Positions 48,071 through 59,178 are shown, counted from the stretch's first letter. The stretch is DNA of 64,000 nucleotides from Leptolyngbya sp. FACHB-321 (GCF_014695975.1 NZ_JACJPI010000084.1:124001-188000), one strand, 5' to 3'. The notes: generated by a model from the letters alone, not told the origin. A program made the numbers and translations.

Positions 48071-48769
48071 ATGGCAAACAAACTGATTCAAACGCTTGCC
48101 GTTGACATCGGTGGCAGCGGTATCAAAGTAATGGTGTTAGACGAGGAGGGCAATCCCGTCACAGAGCGCGATCGCGTTGAAACGCCCCAGCCTGCCAAAC
48201 CAGACGCAGTGATTGCTGCGATCGTTGGGTTGGCAAAGGGCAAGGAATACGATCGCGTCTCTGTAGGTTTTCCTGGTGTTGTTAAAGCAGGTGTAACCAA
48301 AACAGCCGCTAATGTTGACGCTGAATGGATTGGCTTTGATTTAGAAACGGCGCTCTCTCAGCAGCTAGAGAAGCCTGTGCGCGTCATTAACGATGCGGAT
48401 ATGCAAGGGCTAGGATCGATCGCTGGGAAGGGGGTAGAGCTTGTACTGACGTTTGGCACGGGACTTGGTGGTGCGCTCTTCCTTGACGGCAAGTTGGTGC
48501 CCAATCTGGAGCCAGGACACCACGAGTTTCGGAAGGGAAATACCTACGAACAACAATTGGGCAACGCCGCACTCGAAGAAGCGGGCAAGAAAAAATGGAA
48601 CGATCGGGTAGAAAAAGCGATCACGTCCTTGGAGCATCTGTTTAACTACGACATGCTCTATATTGGTGGCGGCAACGCAAAATTCATCACCGCTACCCTG
48701 CCTAAAAACGTCAAGATTGTACCAAATATTTCTGGCTTGCTCGGTGGCATTGCTCTGTGGCGGGAGTAG
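48071..48769 (+). CDS. ROK family protein, polyphosphate glucokinase-like
   Basis: LAVDIGGSGIKVMVLDEEGNPV...VRVINDADMQGLGSIAGKGVELVLTFGTGLGGALFLDGKLVPNLEPGHHEFRKG. Confidence 0.85.
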   Translation: MANKLIQTLAVDIGGSGIKVMVLDEEGNPVTERDRVETPQPAKPDAVIAAIVGLAKGKEYDRVSVGFPGVVKAGVTKTAANVDAEWIGFDLETALSQQLEKPVRVINDADMQGLGSIAGKGVELVLTFGTGLGGALFLDGKLVPNLEPGHHEFRKGNTYEQQLGNAALEEAGKKKWNDRVEKAITSLEHLFNYDMLYIGGGNAKFITATLPKNVKIVPNISGLLGGIALWRE

Positions 48770-48903
48770 AGAGCTTGAAGACGTAGGTTTAGTGCTCAGG
48801 TTTGAGTTCACCCTACACGTTCTTGAAGCACTCGTATTAAGGCACGCTGTCTATTAAGCAGCCATAACAGGTTAAGATAGACGACGTACTGCACCGACCT
48901 CAC

Positions 48904-48988
48904 GGAGAGGTGGCAGAGTGGTCGAATGCACTCGACTTGAAATCGAGCATCGCGAAAGCGATCGGGGGTTCGAATCCCCCCCTCTCCG
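48904..48988 (+). tRNA. tRNA-Ser (anticodon TGA)
   Basis: Acceptor GGAGAGG/CCTCTCC, anticodon arm CTCGA-CTTGAAA-TCGAG, long variable arm, T arm GGGGGTTCGAATCCCCC; CCA not encoded. Confidence 0.96.
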
Positions 48989-49012
48989 CTTTAAGCAATA
49001 CTCATGCTACTA

Positions 49013-49054
49013 GCTACATCCCATTGCTACTTTGTGTTAGCAGTGGGATGTAGC
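49013..49054. terminator. Long hairpin after tRNA-Ser
   Basis: GCTACATCCCATTGCTA / TAGCAGTGGGATGTAGC, 17-bp stem with one mismatch, loop ctttgtgt; no T run. Confidence 0.6.
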
Positions 49055-49164
49055 AATAAATAGGGAAATATTACTTACAGAAGACGCTTAAGCACCCCAG
49101 CAGCGTGAGGCATCTACACGATCGCAGTCGTCGATTTTTGTTGCCTCCAAGGACTTTAATGGCT

Positions 49165-49965
49165 TCAGGTGCGTAGAGAAAATGAGACCGATCGCTGTTT
49201 ACGTAGTTCCAACTGATCAGCCAGTCTAGCTTCCCCCCAATCGAGAGGCGATTTTTCTTCGGGCGGGACAACCGTGACCGAGGCAACTTTAACTGGCGCG
49301 ACTTTGGCTAGCGCAACCGTTGGCTGCCCAGCAGCAGGCGCTGCCTTCGTTTGCTGAGCTTGATTCAATTGCATTTGAGCAAGCTGCATCAAGGTTACAG
49401 AAGGAGTAGCCTTAGTTGTCTGGTTACGACGTGGCTCCAGCACAAAAGAAGGCGCTGGGGCTGGGGCAGGCGGGGATGATGGGGTCGGTATAGAGAGTTC
49501 CATTGGCTCTGGCGCACTTGGAGTCTCCTCTAACGCACTTGGAGCAGGATGGGGCGCAAGGTGCTTTAGCTTCAGTTTAGGAGAGCGAACCTGAGGACGG
49601 GATGGGCGCATTGCCTGCTTAGCAACCAGCATAGAACCAGCTGCACAGCTTAGGGCGATCGCTCCAAACAGCCACAGTGGCAAACGACTTTGTTGCTCTC
49701 TCTGAGGCGTTTTAGCCATCGTTCTTACGATCGCCGCTTCTGTAGTTCTTTTCCCATCAGATGATTCAGGACTCAGCAAACCGCTGACTGCAACAAGAGA
49801 AATCACAACCATAACGACCCAGGCACCCCCCAAAACAGCGAAGGGGCGAGTCCATAGAAACCGACTAAAAGCAACTGTTATGACTGACTTTTGACGGTTC
49901 GGTTGGCTCGCTCGTGCAGGCATTGGTAATTGCGGTGGTTTTGATCGGTGCTGCTGCCTTTTCAT
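49165..49965 (-). CDS. Hypothetical protein with two TM segments and Pro/Ala-rich tail
   Basis: 266 aa; TM FAVLGGAWVVMVVISLVAV and LPLWLFGAIALSCAAGSMLVA. Confidence 0.68.
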   Translation of the reverse strand: MKRQQHRSKPPQLPMPARASQPNRQKSVITVAFSRFLWTRPFAVLGGAWVVMVVISLVAVSGLLSPESSDGKRTTEAAIVRTMAKTPQREQQSRLPLWLFGAIALSCAAGSMLVAKQAMRPSRPQVRSPKLKLKHLAPHPAPSALEETPSAPEPMELSIPTPSSPPAPAPAPSFVLEPRRNQTTKATPSVTLMQLAQMQLNQAQQTKAAPAAGQPTVALAKVAPVKVASVTVVPPEEKSPLDWGEARLADQLELRKQRSVSFSLRT

Positions 49966-50180
49966 ACCACTCCCAGGTGCATGAACTCTTCTCTAGTTAG
50001 ATTTTACTCAATGCACTCAATAAGCAACATTAATCTCAGGAATTAGAAGCCTAAGCAATCGGTAAGCATGAAAAGCATTAAAAAAAGAAGCATGATGCGA
50101 ACGCGATCGCCGCTAGAATCGTCCATCTGCTAACCAACACGATTAAACTAAAGCAGCAGCCAATCTCAAAACGCTCCATC

Positions 50181-50603
50181 ATGTCATTGCCACCCTTGCC
50201 GCTTTCCACTCCAGCAGTGCTGCTGTATGCCATTGCTACCGCGGCTGTATTGGTATACCTACCCTTTCTTGTCGTCGCTTACGGTCGGCTTCAAGCTGGT
50301 TACGATATGGCGCAACCTCGTGCTCTTTTTGATAAGCTGCCAGCCTATGCCCAGCGAGCGACGTGGGCGCACGAAAATGCGTTTGAGTCTTTTGTACTGT
50401 TTGTGGCGGCGGCATTAATGGCATACGTCACGGGGCAGCAGTCCGCTTTAGCAGGTTGGGCAGCGATCGCCTACATCGTCGCGCGTTTGCTTTATCCCAC
50501 CTTCTACATTTTGAATGTGCCGATCGGGCGATCGCTCATGTTTCTGACTGGCTCACTGAGCATTACAACACTTATTGGCTTGAGCTTGCTTACAGTCAAA
50601 TAG
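50181..50603 (+). CDS. MAPEG family membrane protein
   Basis: 140 aa, four TMs, YDMAQPRALFDKLPAYAQRATWAHENAFESFVLFVAAALMA. Confidence 0.88.
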   Translation: MSLPPLPLSTPAVLLYAIATAAVLVYLPFLVVAYGRLQAGYDMAQPRALFDKLPAYAQRATWAHENAFESFVLFVAAALMAYVTGQQSALAGWAAIAYIVARLLYPTFYILNVPIGRSLMFLTGSLSITTLIGLSLLTVK

Positions 50604-50651
50604 TGCGTGAGATCATCCAGCAATAACAGCCCTACCTTTCAGGAGATACCC

Positions 50652-51332
50652 ATGACCGAGCGATCAAGTGGGTCGATTGACCTCGCTCCTTTTATTGATC
50701 ACACGTTGCTACATCCGACCGCAACACTAGAGCAAGTCGAGCAGTGGTGTGAGGATGCCGACCAATTTAACTTTGCGGCTGTTTGCGTTCATCCCGCTTA
50801 TGTGAGGCAAGCCGCCGCTTTACTACATGGCAAGCGACCCAACGTGTGTACCGTCATTGGGTTTCCTTACGGTGCCACCACCTCAGCCGTGAAGCTCTAT
50901 GAAGCGCAAGAGGCAGTAGAAAACGGGGCGATCGAGCTGGATGTAGTAATTAATATCGGTTGGCTAAAGGCAGGCAATATGGATGCCGTACATCGCGAAA
51001 TTGCCGAAATACATGAAGCGACTGGGCAAACAATTAAAGCAATTTTGGAAACCGCATTACTGACGGATGCCGAAAAACGATCGGCGGCTGAAGTTTGCAT
51101 GGAGGCTGGTGTTGCTTACCTCAAAACCAGCACCGGCTTGTATGGTGGGGCAACGGTTGCCGATGTCCGCCTACTGAAAGAACTGACTAAAGACCGGGTG
51201 GGGATTAAAGCCTCTGGGGGCATTCGTACGGTGGAACAAGCGTTAGAGTTAATCATGGCTGGAGCAACTCGACTCGGCACATCACATGGTCCTGAATTAA
51301 TCAGGCAGCGCGAAGGTAAAGCGATACGCTAA
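50652..51332 (+). CDS. deoC: Deoxyribose-phosphate aldolase
   Basis: [22 protein letters not shown]...[21 protein letters not shown]...[20 protein letters not shown]...[10 protein letters not shown]. Confidence 0.95.
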   Translation: MTERSSGSIDLAPFIDHTLLHPTATLEQVEQWCEDADQFNFAAVCVHPAYVRQAAALLHGKRPNVCTVIGFPYGATTSAVKLYEAQEAVENGAIELDVVINIGWLKAGNMDAVHREIAEIHEATGQTIKAILETALLTDAEKRSAAEVCMEAGVAYLKTSTGLYGGATVADVRLLKELTKDRVGIKASGGIRTVEQALELIMAGATRLGTSHGPELIRQREGKAIR

Positions 51333-51518
51333 AAAGAGAAAGGCGGACGTACTTTAGCTTAAAAGATAGAGGGCAGAAGCGGCATAAAGCTGTTAACTGT
51401 TAGATTCAGGAAGGGCAAGACCCGATCTAGCCTAGAGATTTTCTCAAGACAAAATCCCCTTTCTTTCCCTCCGCACCTTTGCTCCTACTCTCCATATACC
51501 CATTGCATCACCGCCTGC

Positions 51519-52487
51519 ATGAGCCGTACTTATAAAGCGACTGGAATCAATCTCAAAAGTATGCCGATGGGTGAGTCCGATCGGTTGCTGACGATTTTGA
51601 CGCGCGAGTTTGGCTTGGTGCGGGCGATTGCCATGGGGTCGCGCAAACACAACTCGCGGATGGGTGGACGGAGCGAACTGTTTGTAGTCAATGAACTGAT
51701 GTTTGCGAAGGGACGGTCGCTCGACAAGATCACGCAAGCAGAAACGCTGGAGTCTTATCCGCGCTTAGGACAGGATTTAAGGAAGCTGATTGCCAGCCAG
51801 TATCTCGCTGAACTGTGTCTGCATCAGGCGTTGAGTGATCAGCCGCAAGAAGAATTGTTTTACCTGTTCAACGAACATCTGGCACGGTTGGAGCGATCGC
51901 CCGCATCACAGGTATTGGCTCATTTGACTCATGCAGTTTTTCAACTGCTTGTCCTAGCAGGTGTTGCACCCCAGGTGCATCTCTGCTGCATGACCCGAGC
52001 AACGCTGCCGCCTGACTTGACTGATTGCAACTGGCGCATTGGTTTTAGCATTCCAGCTGGCGGTACCGTGACGCTGGCAGTGCTTGAGCAATTGCTTGTT
52101 AAACCAGCACCGCGCCGTCATCAGGTTGCAGAAGCCACAGCCGTAAGGGTGCCACAGGTGGGGGAGCCGCACGCTATGTCTGACACTACCGCCATTACAA
52201 GTCGCCCAGTTAAGGTCTACCAGCCGTCACCAGCGATCGCCAGTTTGCATCGCCGTTTAAGTGCCCCGGAACTGATGCTGATGCAGCATCTCGCTGAAGC
52301 AACGTTGCCTGAGCCAGAAGCGTTGCTAGCGCAAATGCAGATGGCAGGAGAGTCTTACGGAACGCTCGACCCACTATGGCAGTCTGTTGAGCACGCCTTA
52401 CGCTCCTATGCTCAGTATTACCTCGATCGCCCGATCCGCTCTGCTAGCCTCATTGATGCCTGTTTTGCCACTGCCAATCCTGCCTAA
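51519..52487 (+). CDS. recO: DNA repair protein RecO
   Basis: MSRTYKATGINLKSMPMGESDRLLTILTREFGLVRAIAMGSRKHNSRMGGRSELFVVNELMFAKGRSLDKITQAETLESY. Confidence 0.92.
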   Translation: MSRTYKATGINLKSMPMGESDRLLTILTREFGLVRAIAMGSRKHNSRMGGRSELFVVNELMFAKGRSLDKITQAETLESYPRLGQDLRKLIASQYLAELCLHQALSDQPQEELFYLFNEHLARLERSPASQVLAHLTHAVFQLLVLAGVAPQVHLCCMTRATLPPDLTDCNWRIGFSIPAGGTVTLAVLEQLLVKPAPRRHQVAEATAVRVPQVGEPHAMSDTTAITSRPVKVYQPSPAIASLHRRLSAPELMLMQHLAEATLPEPEALLAQMQMAGESYGTLDPLWQSVEHALRSYAQYYLDRPIRSASLIDACFATANPA

Positions 52488-52511
52488 TTCCCTCAAACAC
52501 CTCTTCAAGTT

Positions 52512-54248
52512 ATGATGCGATTGTCCAGCTCTGACCTACAAGCAACGCTGATGTTGTCCTTGAATCCAACGAATTCAGGTGACATGATCAACCACGAGTC
52601 ACGTAAGGTAGATCTTGATGCTTTACTCGGTGATCCAGCGTTGGCTTCGTCAAATGATTCGTCAGATGATTCCATGTCACCTCTAACCAGCCAGGACGCT
52701 GGCAAACCCAGATTGGCAGAGGACATCTTTAAAGCGGCAGAGGACAGAGTGGCAGATGACTTATCGCCGCAGCGCCGACTAGCGCAAGAGCCGTGGCAGC
52801 CAGCAGACGCCGAAACAATGCCTTTACCAGCATTGGAGCCACAGAACAATGGAAATGGAAATGGTCATGGGTCAGCGAACGGACTAGAATCGCTTGACAG
52901 TACCCCAACGAATCATCAAGCACCAGAGCCAGAGCAGGGCTTTTTTCCTGTTTTGAAGAACCGCAATTTTCTAACCTTGTGGAGTGGTCAGGTTTTTTCG
53001 CAACTGGCAGACAAGGTTTATCTGGTACTGATGATTGCCCTCATTGCCAGTCGTTTTCAGAGCGATGATCAGTCGATTAGTGGCTGGGTATCGTCGATTA
53101 TGATCGCGTTCACGATTCCAGCAGTGCTCTTTGGCTCGATCGCTGGTGTCTTTGTCGATCGCTGGTCAAAGAAAACGGTGCTGGTGCTGACCAATCTTCT
53201 GCGTGGCGGCTTGGTTTTTGCATTACCGCCGCTGCTCTGGCTATCGAAAGGTTGGTCGCCACTGGCAGGCTTACCCGTCGGCTTCTGTGTGCTACTTGGC
53301 ATCACGTTTTTAGTTTCAACGCTGACTCAGTTTTTCGCGCCAGCCGAGCAATCAACGTTGCCGCTAGTAGTGGAGCGACGGCATCTGCTGTCTGCCAACT
53401 CGCTTTATACCACCACAATGATGGCGTCGGTAATCATTGGTTTTGCCGTCGGTGAACCGCTGTTAGCGTTGGCAGATACTCTCATTAGCAAGCTCGGCTG
53501 GACGGCGATCGGGCTAGGTAAGGAACTGGTTGTTGCGAGTGGTTACACGATCGCGGGTGTTATCTTGCTGTGGCTGCGGACTGGCGAGAAAAGCCGTTTA
53601 GCAACCAACGCGACGGAAGAGGCGATCGATGCTGAGGCACCCCATGTTTGGCAGGACATCCGTGACGGCTTACGCTTTCTGGCAGAGCAAGGTCGCGTGC
53701 GGAGTGCGTTGATTCAACTAGTCATTCTATTCTCGGTTTTTGCAGCGCTGGCAGTCCTTTCGGTACGCTTGGCAGAGGTAACACCAGAAATCAAGTCTTC
53801 TCAGTTCGGCTTTTTGCTGGCAATGGGTGGCGTTGGTATGGCGATCGGGGCAACGTTTATCGGACAGTTTGGTCAGCGGTTTCCCCATACACAACTGAGC
53901 CTGGTTGGTTCATTGGGCATGGCAGCGTCGTTATTTGGTATTTCTCTCTCTGTTACACGGCTGATACCGACGCTACTACTGATTGCAGCCTTGGGAGGCT
54001 TTGCGGCTGTTGTCGGTGTACCGATGCAAACGGCGATTCAGGAGGAGACACCCGAAGCCATGCGGGGCAAGGTTTTTGGCTTACAGAACAATGCCATTAA
54101 CATTGCCCTTAGCCTACCGTTGGCGCTTGCTGGTGTGGCTGAAACGTTTTTTGGCTTACGTGCCGTCTTTATCGGTCTAGCTGTTTTGGTCGTCGCAGGA
54201 GGGGTCTTAACCTGGTATATTTCCCGTACAGGATTAAACCAGCGTTAG
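52512..54248 (+). CDS. MFS transporter
   Basis: NRNFLTLWSGQVFSQLADKVYLVLMIALI..., FVDRWSKKTVLVLTNLLRGG; low-complexity N-terminal extension. Confidence 0.9.
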   Translation: MMRLSSSDLQATLMLSLNPTNSGDMINHESRKVDLDALLGDPALASSNDSSDDSMSPLTSQDAGKPRLAEDIFKAAEDRVADDLSPQRRLAQEPWQPADAETMPLPALEPQNNGNGNGHGSANGLESLDSTPTNHQAPEPEQGFFPVLKNRNFLTLWSGQVFSQLADKVYLVLMIALIASRFQSDDQSISGWVSSIMIAFTIPAVLFGSIAGVFVDRWSKKTVLVLTNLLRGGLVFALPPLLWLSKGWSPLAGLPVGFCVLLGITFLVSTLTQFFAPAEQSTLPLVVERRHLLSANSLYTTTMMASVIIGFAVGEPLLALADTLISKLGWTAIGLGKELVVASGYTIAGVILLWLRTGEKSRLATNATEEAIDAEAPHVWQDIRDGLRFLAEQGRVRSALIQLVILFSVFAALAVLSVRLAEVTPEIKSSQFGFLLAMGGVGMAIGATFIGQFGQRFPHTQLSLVGSLGMAASLFGISLSVTRLIPTLLLIAALGGFAAVVGVPMQTAIQEETPEAMRGKVFGLQNNAINIALSLPLALAGVAETFFGLRAVFIGLAVLVVAGGVLTWYISRTGLNQR

Positions 54249-54353
54249 TGGGTGATGGGCTGTGCGGTTTTGGTTAGGTGTACCCATGCTAATGGCTCGC
54301 TAATGACTGACCATTAATCACTGCACCCTATCCCTTTCGTTTCTATACCCTGA

Positions 54354-55505
54354 ATGCATATCGCCTGGCTCGGAAAAAAGTCGCCTTTCTGCGGCAATGT
54401 TACCTACGGTCGAGAGGTGACAAACGCGCTCTTAGATCGAGGTCACCAGGTCAGTTTTTTTCACTTTGCTCAACCGGAACCACCGCCGGACAACTGGCCT
54501 GACTTTCAAGAGATTTCGATACCGTTCCTTTACAAGTCGCAAATTTATACCATACCGACGTTCAAATCGAGCAAGATTCTGGCGCAGGCGCTTTATCGGC
54601 TCAAGCCTGATGTGGTTCACGCTTCACTGACCCTATCGCCGCTTGACTTTTTGCTGCCAGAAATCTGTCTTGAGCTGGGTATTCCGCTTGTTGCCACGTT
54701 TCATCCTCCCTTCGATCGCAAACCGCGTAATCTAACATCGGGCACACAGCATCTGATGTACCAGCTTTATGCACCGTTTCTAGCGAAGTACGATCGCGTC
54801 ATTATCTTTTCTCACATTCAAAAGGAACTGCTAATCCGCCTTGGTGTACCAGCCTCCAAGTTGGCAGTAATTCCTAATGGGGTAGATATACAGAAGTATT
54901 CTCCAGGACCATCAAGCCTCAAAGCAGAGTTAGATGCCGATCGCATCTTTGTCTACCAGGGACGCATCGCACCCGAGAAAAACATCGAATCCTTGCTTAA
55001 AGCCTGGAAACAATGTCGGATGGACGATCGCACCAAGCTAGTAATTGTGGGCAACCACGGCTCACTCGCAGCCTCTTTAATTCCGTTCTACGGTCCAGAG
55101 CACGGCATCATCTGGTCAGGCTTTATCGCTGACGAGCAGCAGCGGATTAACATCCTGCGTGGCTCTGATGTTTTTGTGCTGCCATCTCTGGTCGAAGGAC
55201 TGTCGTTGTCGCTCTTGGAAGCGATGGCATGTGGATTAGCCTGTGTTGCTACCGATGCGGGCGCTGATGGCGAGGTCTTAGAACATGAGGCAGGCGTGAT
55301 CTTAAAGACCCAAAACGTCGCGACCCAACTTAAAACGTTGCTTCCCCAACTATGTGAACACCCAGGCTGGACAACGTTGCTGGGGCAAAATGCTCGGCAA
55401 CGAGTTAAAGAGCGCTACACGCTCACCGACAATATCACACACTTGGAAAGCCTTTATGATGAGGTTTTACGGCATCAGCCTGCACCATTAAGGCGAGTTT
55501 CATAA
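54354..55505 (+). CDS. Family 4 glycosyltransferase
   Basis: HVVATFHPPFD-type acceptor region, IFVYQGRIAPEKNIESLLKAWK, VLPSLVEGLSLSLLEAMACGLACVATDAG. Confidence 0.92.
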   Translation: MHIAWLGKKSPFCGNVTYGREVTNALLDRGHQVSFFHFAQPEPPPDNWPDFQEISIPFLYKSQIYTIPTFKSSKILAQALYRLKPDVVHASLTLSPLDFLLPEICLELGIPLVATFHPPFDRKPRNLTSGTQHLMYQLYAPFLAKYDRVIIFSHIQKELLIRLGVPASKLAVIPNGVDIQKYSPGPSSLKAELDADRIFVYQGRIAPEKNIESLLKAWKQCRMDDRTKLVIVGNHGSLAASLIPFYGPEHGIIWSGFIADEQQRINILRGSDVFVLPSLVEGLSLSLLEAMACGLACVATDAGADGEVLEHEAGVILKTQNVATQLKTLLPQLCEHPGWTTLLGQNARQRVKERYTLTDNITHLESLYDEVLRHQPAPLRRVS

Positions 55506-56912
55506 ATGAATTTGACTGATTTGGCTTTTACTCCTGCCCTGGAGCAGGCACGGTTGATTCGCCAGCGGGAAATCTCGCCGCTAGAGCTGGTTGAGCTTTA
55601 CCTGCAACGCATTGAGAAACTGAATGGGCAGTTGGGCAGCTATGTCACGGTGGCAGCAGAACTTGCCATTGCTGACGCTACAGCTAAAACGGAGGCGATC
55701 GCTCACAACAGCGAGGAGCTACCACCGTTTTTTGGTGTGCCAATCGCCATCAAAGACCTGAATGCAGTGGCAGGGTTGCCCTGTGCATATGGTGTCAAAA
55801 TTCTTAAAAAGCGCATTTCCACTGAAGACGATGGTGTTGTCTCCCGCATCAAGCAAGCTGGCTTCATCGTTCTGGGCAAAACTGCTACATCCGAAGTTGG
55901 GATGCTGCCTTATACCGAACCAGATGGCTTTCCACCTGCCCGTAACCCCTGGCATTTAGACTATACGCCCGGTGGTTCCAGTGGTGGCTCAGCAGCAGCT
56001 CTAGCAGCAGGACTCTGCGCGATCGCTCAGGGATCAGATGGGGGTGGCTCCATTCGAGGACCGGCATCGTGCTGTGGGCTCGTTGGTATCAAGCCTTCAC
56101 GGGGACGTGTAACCCATGCGCCCTATGGCGATCGACTCAGTGGTATTGCCACCAATGGACCAATGGGTCGCACAGTTGCTGATGCAGCAGCATTGCTCGA
56201 TGCTATGTCCGGTTATGTCGTTGGTGACCCTTACTGGCTACCCGATCCAGACCCCTCTTTTCTAGCAGCAGCCCAGAAACCACCGGGTCATCTACGTATT
56301 GCTTTTGCAACGACCATTGAACCAGTCGGAGCAGCAGACCCAGGCTGTAAGCAGGCTGTTTTAGATACAGTGCATTTACTACAGACGATGGGGCATACGG
56401 TAGAGCCAGGTTGCCCTGATTTTAGTGATCTGATTGAGCCGTTTAGCGTGGTCTGGCAGGCTGTCCTTAGTGAGGCAGGCATCCCGTTTATTTTTCTTGG
56501 CAAGATGAATCGGTGGTTACTCAATCGATCGCGCTTTCACTCCAGCGGCAAATACCTGCGAGCCGTTGGCAAAATGCAGATGGTTGCCCGTCGCATAGTC
56601 GCCTTCTTTGATGCAGTGGATGTGTTAGTGCTACCAACTTATCTACACTCCACTATCCGCGTGGGCGAGTGGGCAACACTTCGACCCAGCAAAACTCTGG
56701 AAAAAATCATCAACTGGGTAGCGCCCTGCCCCCCATTTAATGCAACTGGGCAGCCTGTAGTCACGATTCCCACTAGTTTTGACCAAAACGGTCTGCCGAT
56801 CGGCATCCAATTGATTGGTCGTCCCGCTGCTGACGCCACTGTAATTGCCCTAGCCGCCCAAATCGAAGCAGCAAAGCCTTGGATTCACCATCGCCCAGCT
56901 TTTGCCAAGTAA
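55506..56912 (+). CDS. Amidase signature family protein
   Basis: GVPIAIKDLNAVAG...TPGGSSGGSAAALAAGLCAIAQGSDGGGSIRGPASCCGLVGIKPSRGRV. Confidence 0.94.
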   Translation: MNLTDLAFTPALEQARLIRQREISPLELVELYLQRIEKLNGQLGSYVTVAAELAIADATAKTEAIAHNSEELPPFFGVPIAIKDLNAVAGLPCAYGVKILKKRISTEDDGVVSRIKQAGFIVLGKTATSEVGMLPYTEPDGFPPARNPWHLDYTPGGSSGGSAAALAAGLCAIAQGSDGGGSIRGPASCCGLVGIKPSRGRVTHAPYGDRLSGIATNGPMGRTVADAAALLDAMSGYVVGDPYWLPDPDPSFLAAAQKPPGHLRIAFATTIEPVGAADPGCKQAVLDTVHLLQTMGHTVEPGCPDFSDLIEPFSVVWQAVLSEAGIPFIFLGKMNRWLLNRSRFHSSGKYLRAVGKMQMVARRIVAFFDAVDVLVLPTYLHSTIRVGEWATLRPSKTLEKIINWVAPCPPFNATGQPVVTIPTSFDQNGLPIGIQLIGRPAADATVIALAAQIEAAKPWIHHRPAFAK

Positions 56913-57287
56913 GACTAGTAGCCTCTTAAGGCTGAAGTATCTGCTAAGTCAAGAGGCTAGCTCAAGAGCAGGGATATAAGCACATGTCTTTCCTCTTCAC
57001 TCATCGACCCTTTACTTTATTACCCACTTATTAACCTCTCACTCTAGACCTTCCCCCTGCTAGCCAAACTCGTTAGCAAAATTAGTACAACTTTTATGCC
57101 TAAGCTAGAGACACAAAGCGAAATATTGGGTATGATACCTTCAAGAGTGTAGCTAGCAGGACAAAATGCTCTTGCTCTAGAGTCTAATGTTGATTACGCT
57201 TGAGTACGTCAGCTTGCTAGACAATCTGTAGTTACAAGCAACCTTGACAGTTGCTCTGTATTGGTGTGTGGAGGATAAATTACCGTC

Positions 57288-59168
57288 ATGTCGAATCTCT
57301 TCTTGAAATCTCTGCTAGTTAGCCCCGCAGTTCTTGCTGCTGCTCTGGCAGTGTCTACATCCGCGATTGCAACTGAAGCTAAAGCAACAAACGATGTTGT
57401 GCAGTCTCAAGCTTCAGCCCTTCAGCCTCTTTCACTGGCTGCTGCGCCACAGATTGCTGCACCAGAAGTATCTGCTTCAGATGTTGCACCGATTGCGTCT
57501 GATCATGCGGTCACCAGCTTAGAGCCAAAAGCTTTACCTGCACCAGTAGAAGTTGCACAAGCAGCTCCCGCAGCCTCTGAGCCTGCTCTTTCTGAGTCGC
57601 CCTCGAACTCTCTGAATCAAATCAATCGGTATACCCGCGAAGGTCGTACCTCAAATGCTCAAGTAACTTCGGTTTCTCAACTTTCTGATGTTCAGCCAAC
57701 CGATTGGGCATTCCAAGCGTTGCAATCGTTGGTCGAGCGCTACGGTTGTATTGCTGGTTATCCTGACCGTACCTACCGTGGTAATCGTGCTACCACCCGT
57801 TACGAGTTTGCGGCTGGCTTAAATGCCTGCCTTGATCGCGTCAATGAACTCATTGCTGCTGGCACTGCCGATTTGGTGAAGAAAGAAGACTTGGCTGTGC
57901 TGCAAAAGCTACAGGAAGAGTTTGCGGCTGAATTGGCAACCCTTCGTGGTCGCGTTGATTCTCTAGAAGCTCGGACAGCAACCCTTGAGAAGCAACAGTT
58001 CTCAACTACCACCAAGCTTTCGGGTGAAGTAATCTTCGCTATCACCGACGAGTTCGGTCAGCCAAGAAGCAACGAGACTGTGTTCCAGGACCGGGTTCGT
58101 TTAGCTCTCAACACCAGCTTTACGGGTAAAGACTTGCTGGTCACTCGTCTTGCGGCTGGTAACTTTAGATCTTTCAACCTTGGAGATGACTTCTCAGGCG
58201 TTGGTTTACAGACATTCCAGTTTGGTAGTACAAATAACAACCAAGTCTTCGCTGACTGGGTTGCTTACTACTTCCCATTGGGTGAAAAGATTAGTGTTTA
58301 TGTTCCAGCCTTCGCAGGTCTGCAATATGACTACGCCCCTACTCAGTCAGGTCTGATGGAAGGCTTTGATGGTGGTTCTGGACCACTTAGCGTTTTTGCT
58401 CAACGCAACCCAATTTACAACATTGGTGGTGGTTCAGGTCTTGGTGTGAACTTTGACCTTACCAACAACTTCAAGATCAGCCTTGGTTATTTGGCAGACA
58501 ACTCCACTTTGAACGCAGAGGGCGGAACTCTTCAGCCACCAGCGGCTGCTTTTGGAGCGAATAACCCTGCTGAGAAGAACGGTTTGTTCAACGGTAGCTA
58601 CTCCGCTTTGGCTCAAGTTGCCTTCAATACTGATTTCTTCTCCATTGGTCTCACCTACGTGAATGCGTATCGTCGTGGTGCGATCTTTGACACCGGTAGC
58701 GGTGGTGCAGTTGTGGGTACAAGCCTGGCAAACCTAGCGTTTCTTAACCCCAATGGCACATTCACATCATCTCGAGTGAATGCTTACGGTATTTCAGGGT
58801 CGATTAACCTTGGCAGAAATATCTCGGTAAATGCCTTTGGTTCGTACATCGAAGCTGATAAAGTGGGCGATGGTTTTGATGCGGGCGATATCTGGACTTA
58901 TGGTATCGGTCTTGCCTTTGCTGATTTTGGCAAAAAGGGAAACCTGCTGGGTCTAATGGCAGGTGTTGAACCTTATCTGGGCAACAGCCAACAGCTTGGT
59001 CGTGGGACAGGAAACTCTGAGCCAATCCACCTTGAGGCGTTCTACAGATATCAGTTGACTGATAATATTTCTATTACGCCTGGTGTTATCTACGTGATTA
59101 ACCCTGGTCAAGTCAACAACAGCTCAGACATCTTCATTGGTACTTTGAGAACGACCTTTACGTTCTAA
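57288..59168 (+). CDS. SLH-domain porin, copy 1
   Basis: Signal peptide, SLH block VTSVSQLSDVQPTDWAFQALQSLVERYGCIAGYPDRTYRGNRATTRYEFAAGLNACLDRVNEL, coiled coil, beta-barrel ending in TFTF. Confidence 0.93.
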   Translation: MSNLFLKSLLVSPAVLAAALAVSTSAIATEAKATNDVVQSQASALQPLSLAAAPQIAAPEVSASDVAPIASDHAVTSLEPKALPAPVEVAQAAPAASEPALSESPSNSLNQINRYTREGRTSNAQVTSVSQLSDVQPTDWAFQALQSLVERYGCIAGYPDRTYRGNRATTRYEFAAGLNACLDRVNELIAAGTADLVKKEDLAVLQKLQEEFAAELATLRGRVDSLEARTATLEKQQFSTTTKLSGEVIFAITDEFGQPRSNETVFQDRVRLALNTSFTGKDLLVTRLAAGNFRSFNLGDDFSGVGLQTFQFGSTNNNQVFADWVAYYFPLGEKISVYVPAFAGLQYDYAPTQSGLMEGFDGGSGPLSVFAQRNPIYNIGGGSGLGVNFDLTNNFKISLGYLADNSTLNAEGGTLQPPAAAFGANNPAEKNGLFNGSYSALAQVAFNTDFFSIGLTYVNAYRRGAIFDTGSGGAVVGTSLANLAFLNPNGTFTSSRVNAYGISGSINLGRNISVNAFGSYIEADKVGDGFDAGDIWTYGIGLAFADFGKKGNLLGLMAGVEPYLGNSQQLGRGTGNSEPIHLEAFYRYQLTDNISITPGVIYVINPGQVNNSSDIFIGTLRTTFTF

Positions 59169-59178
59169 CTCTATACAG

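Noticed and set aside
57334-57522. 62-aa Leu/Gln/His-rich ORF in another frame of porin 1
   Set aside because: Out-of-frame reading of the low-complexity signal/linker region.
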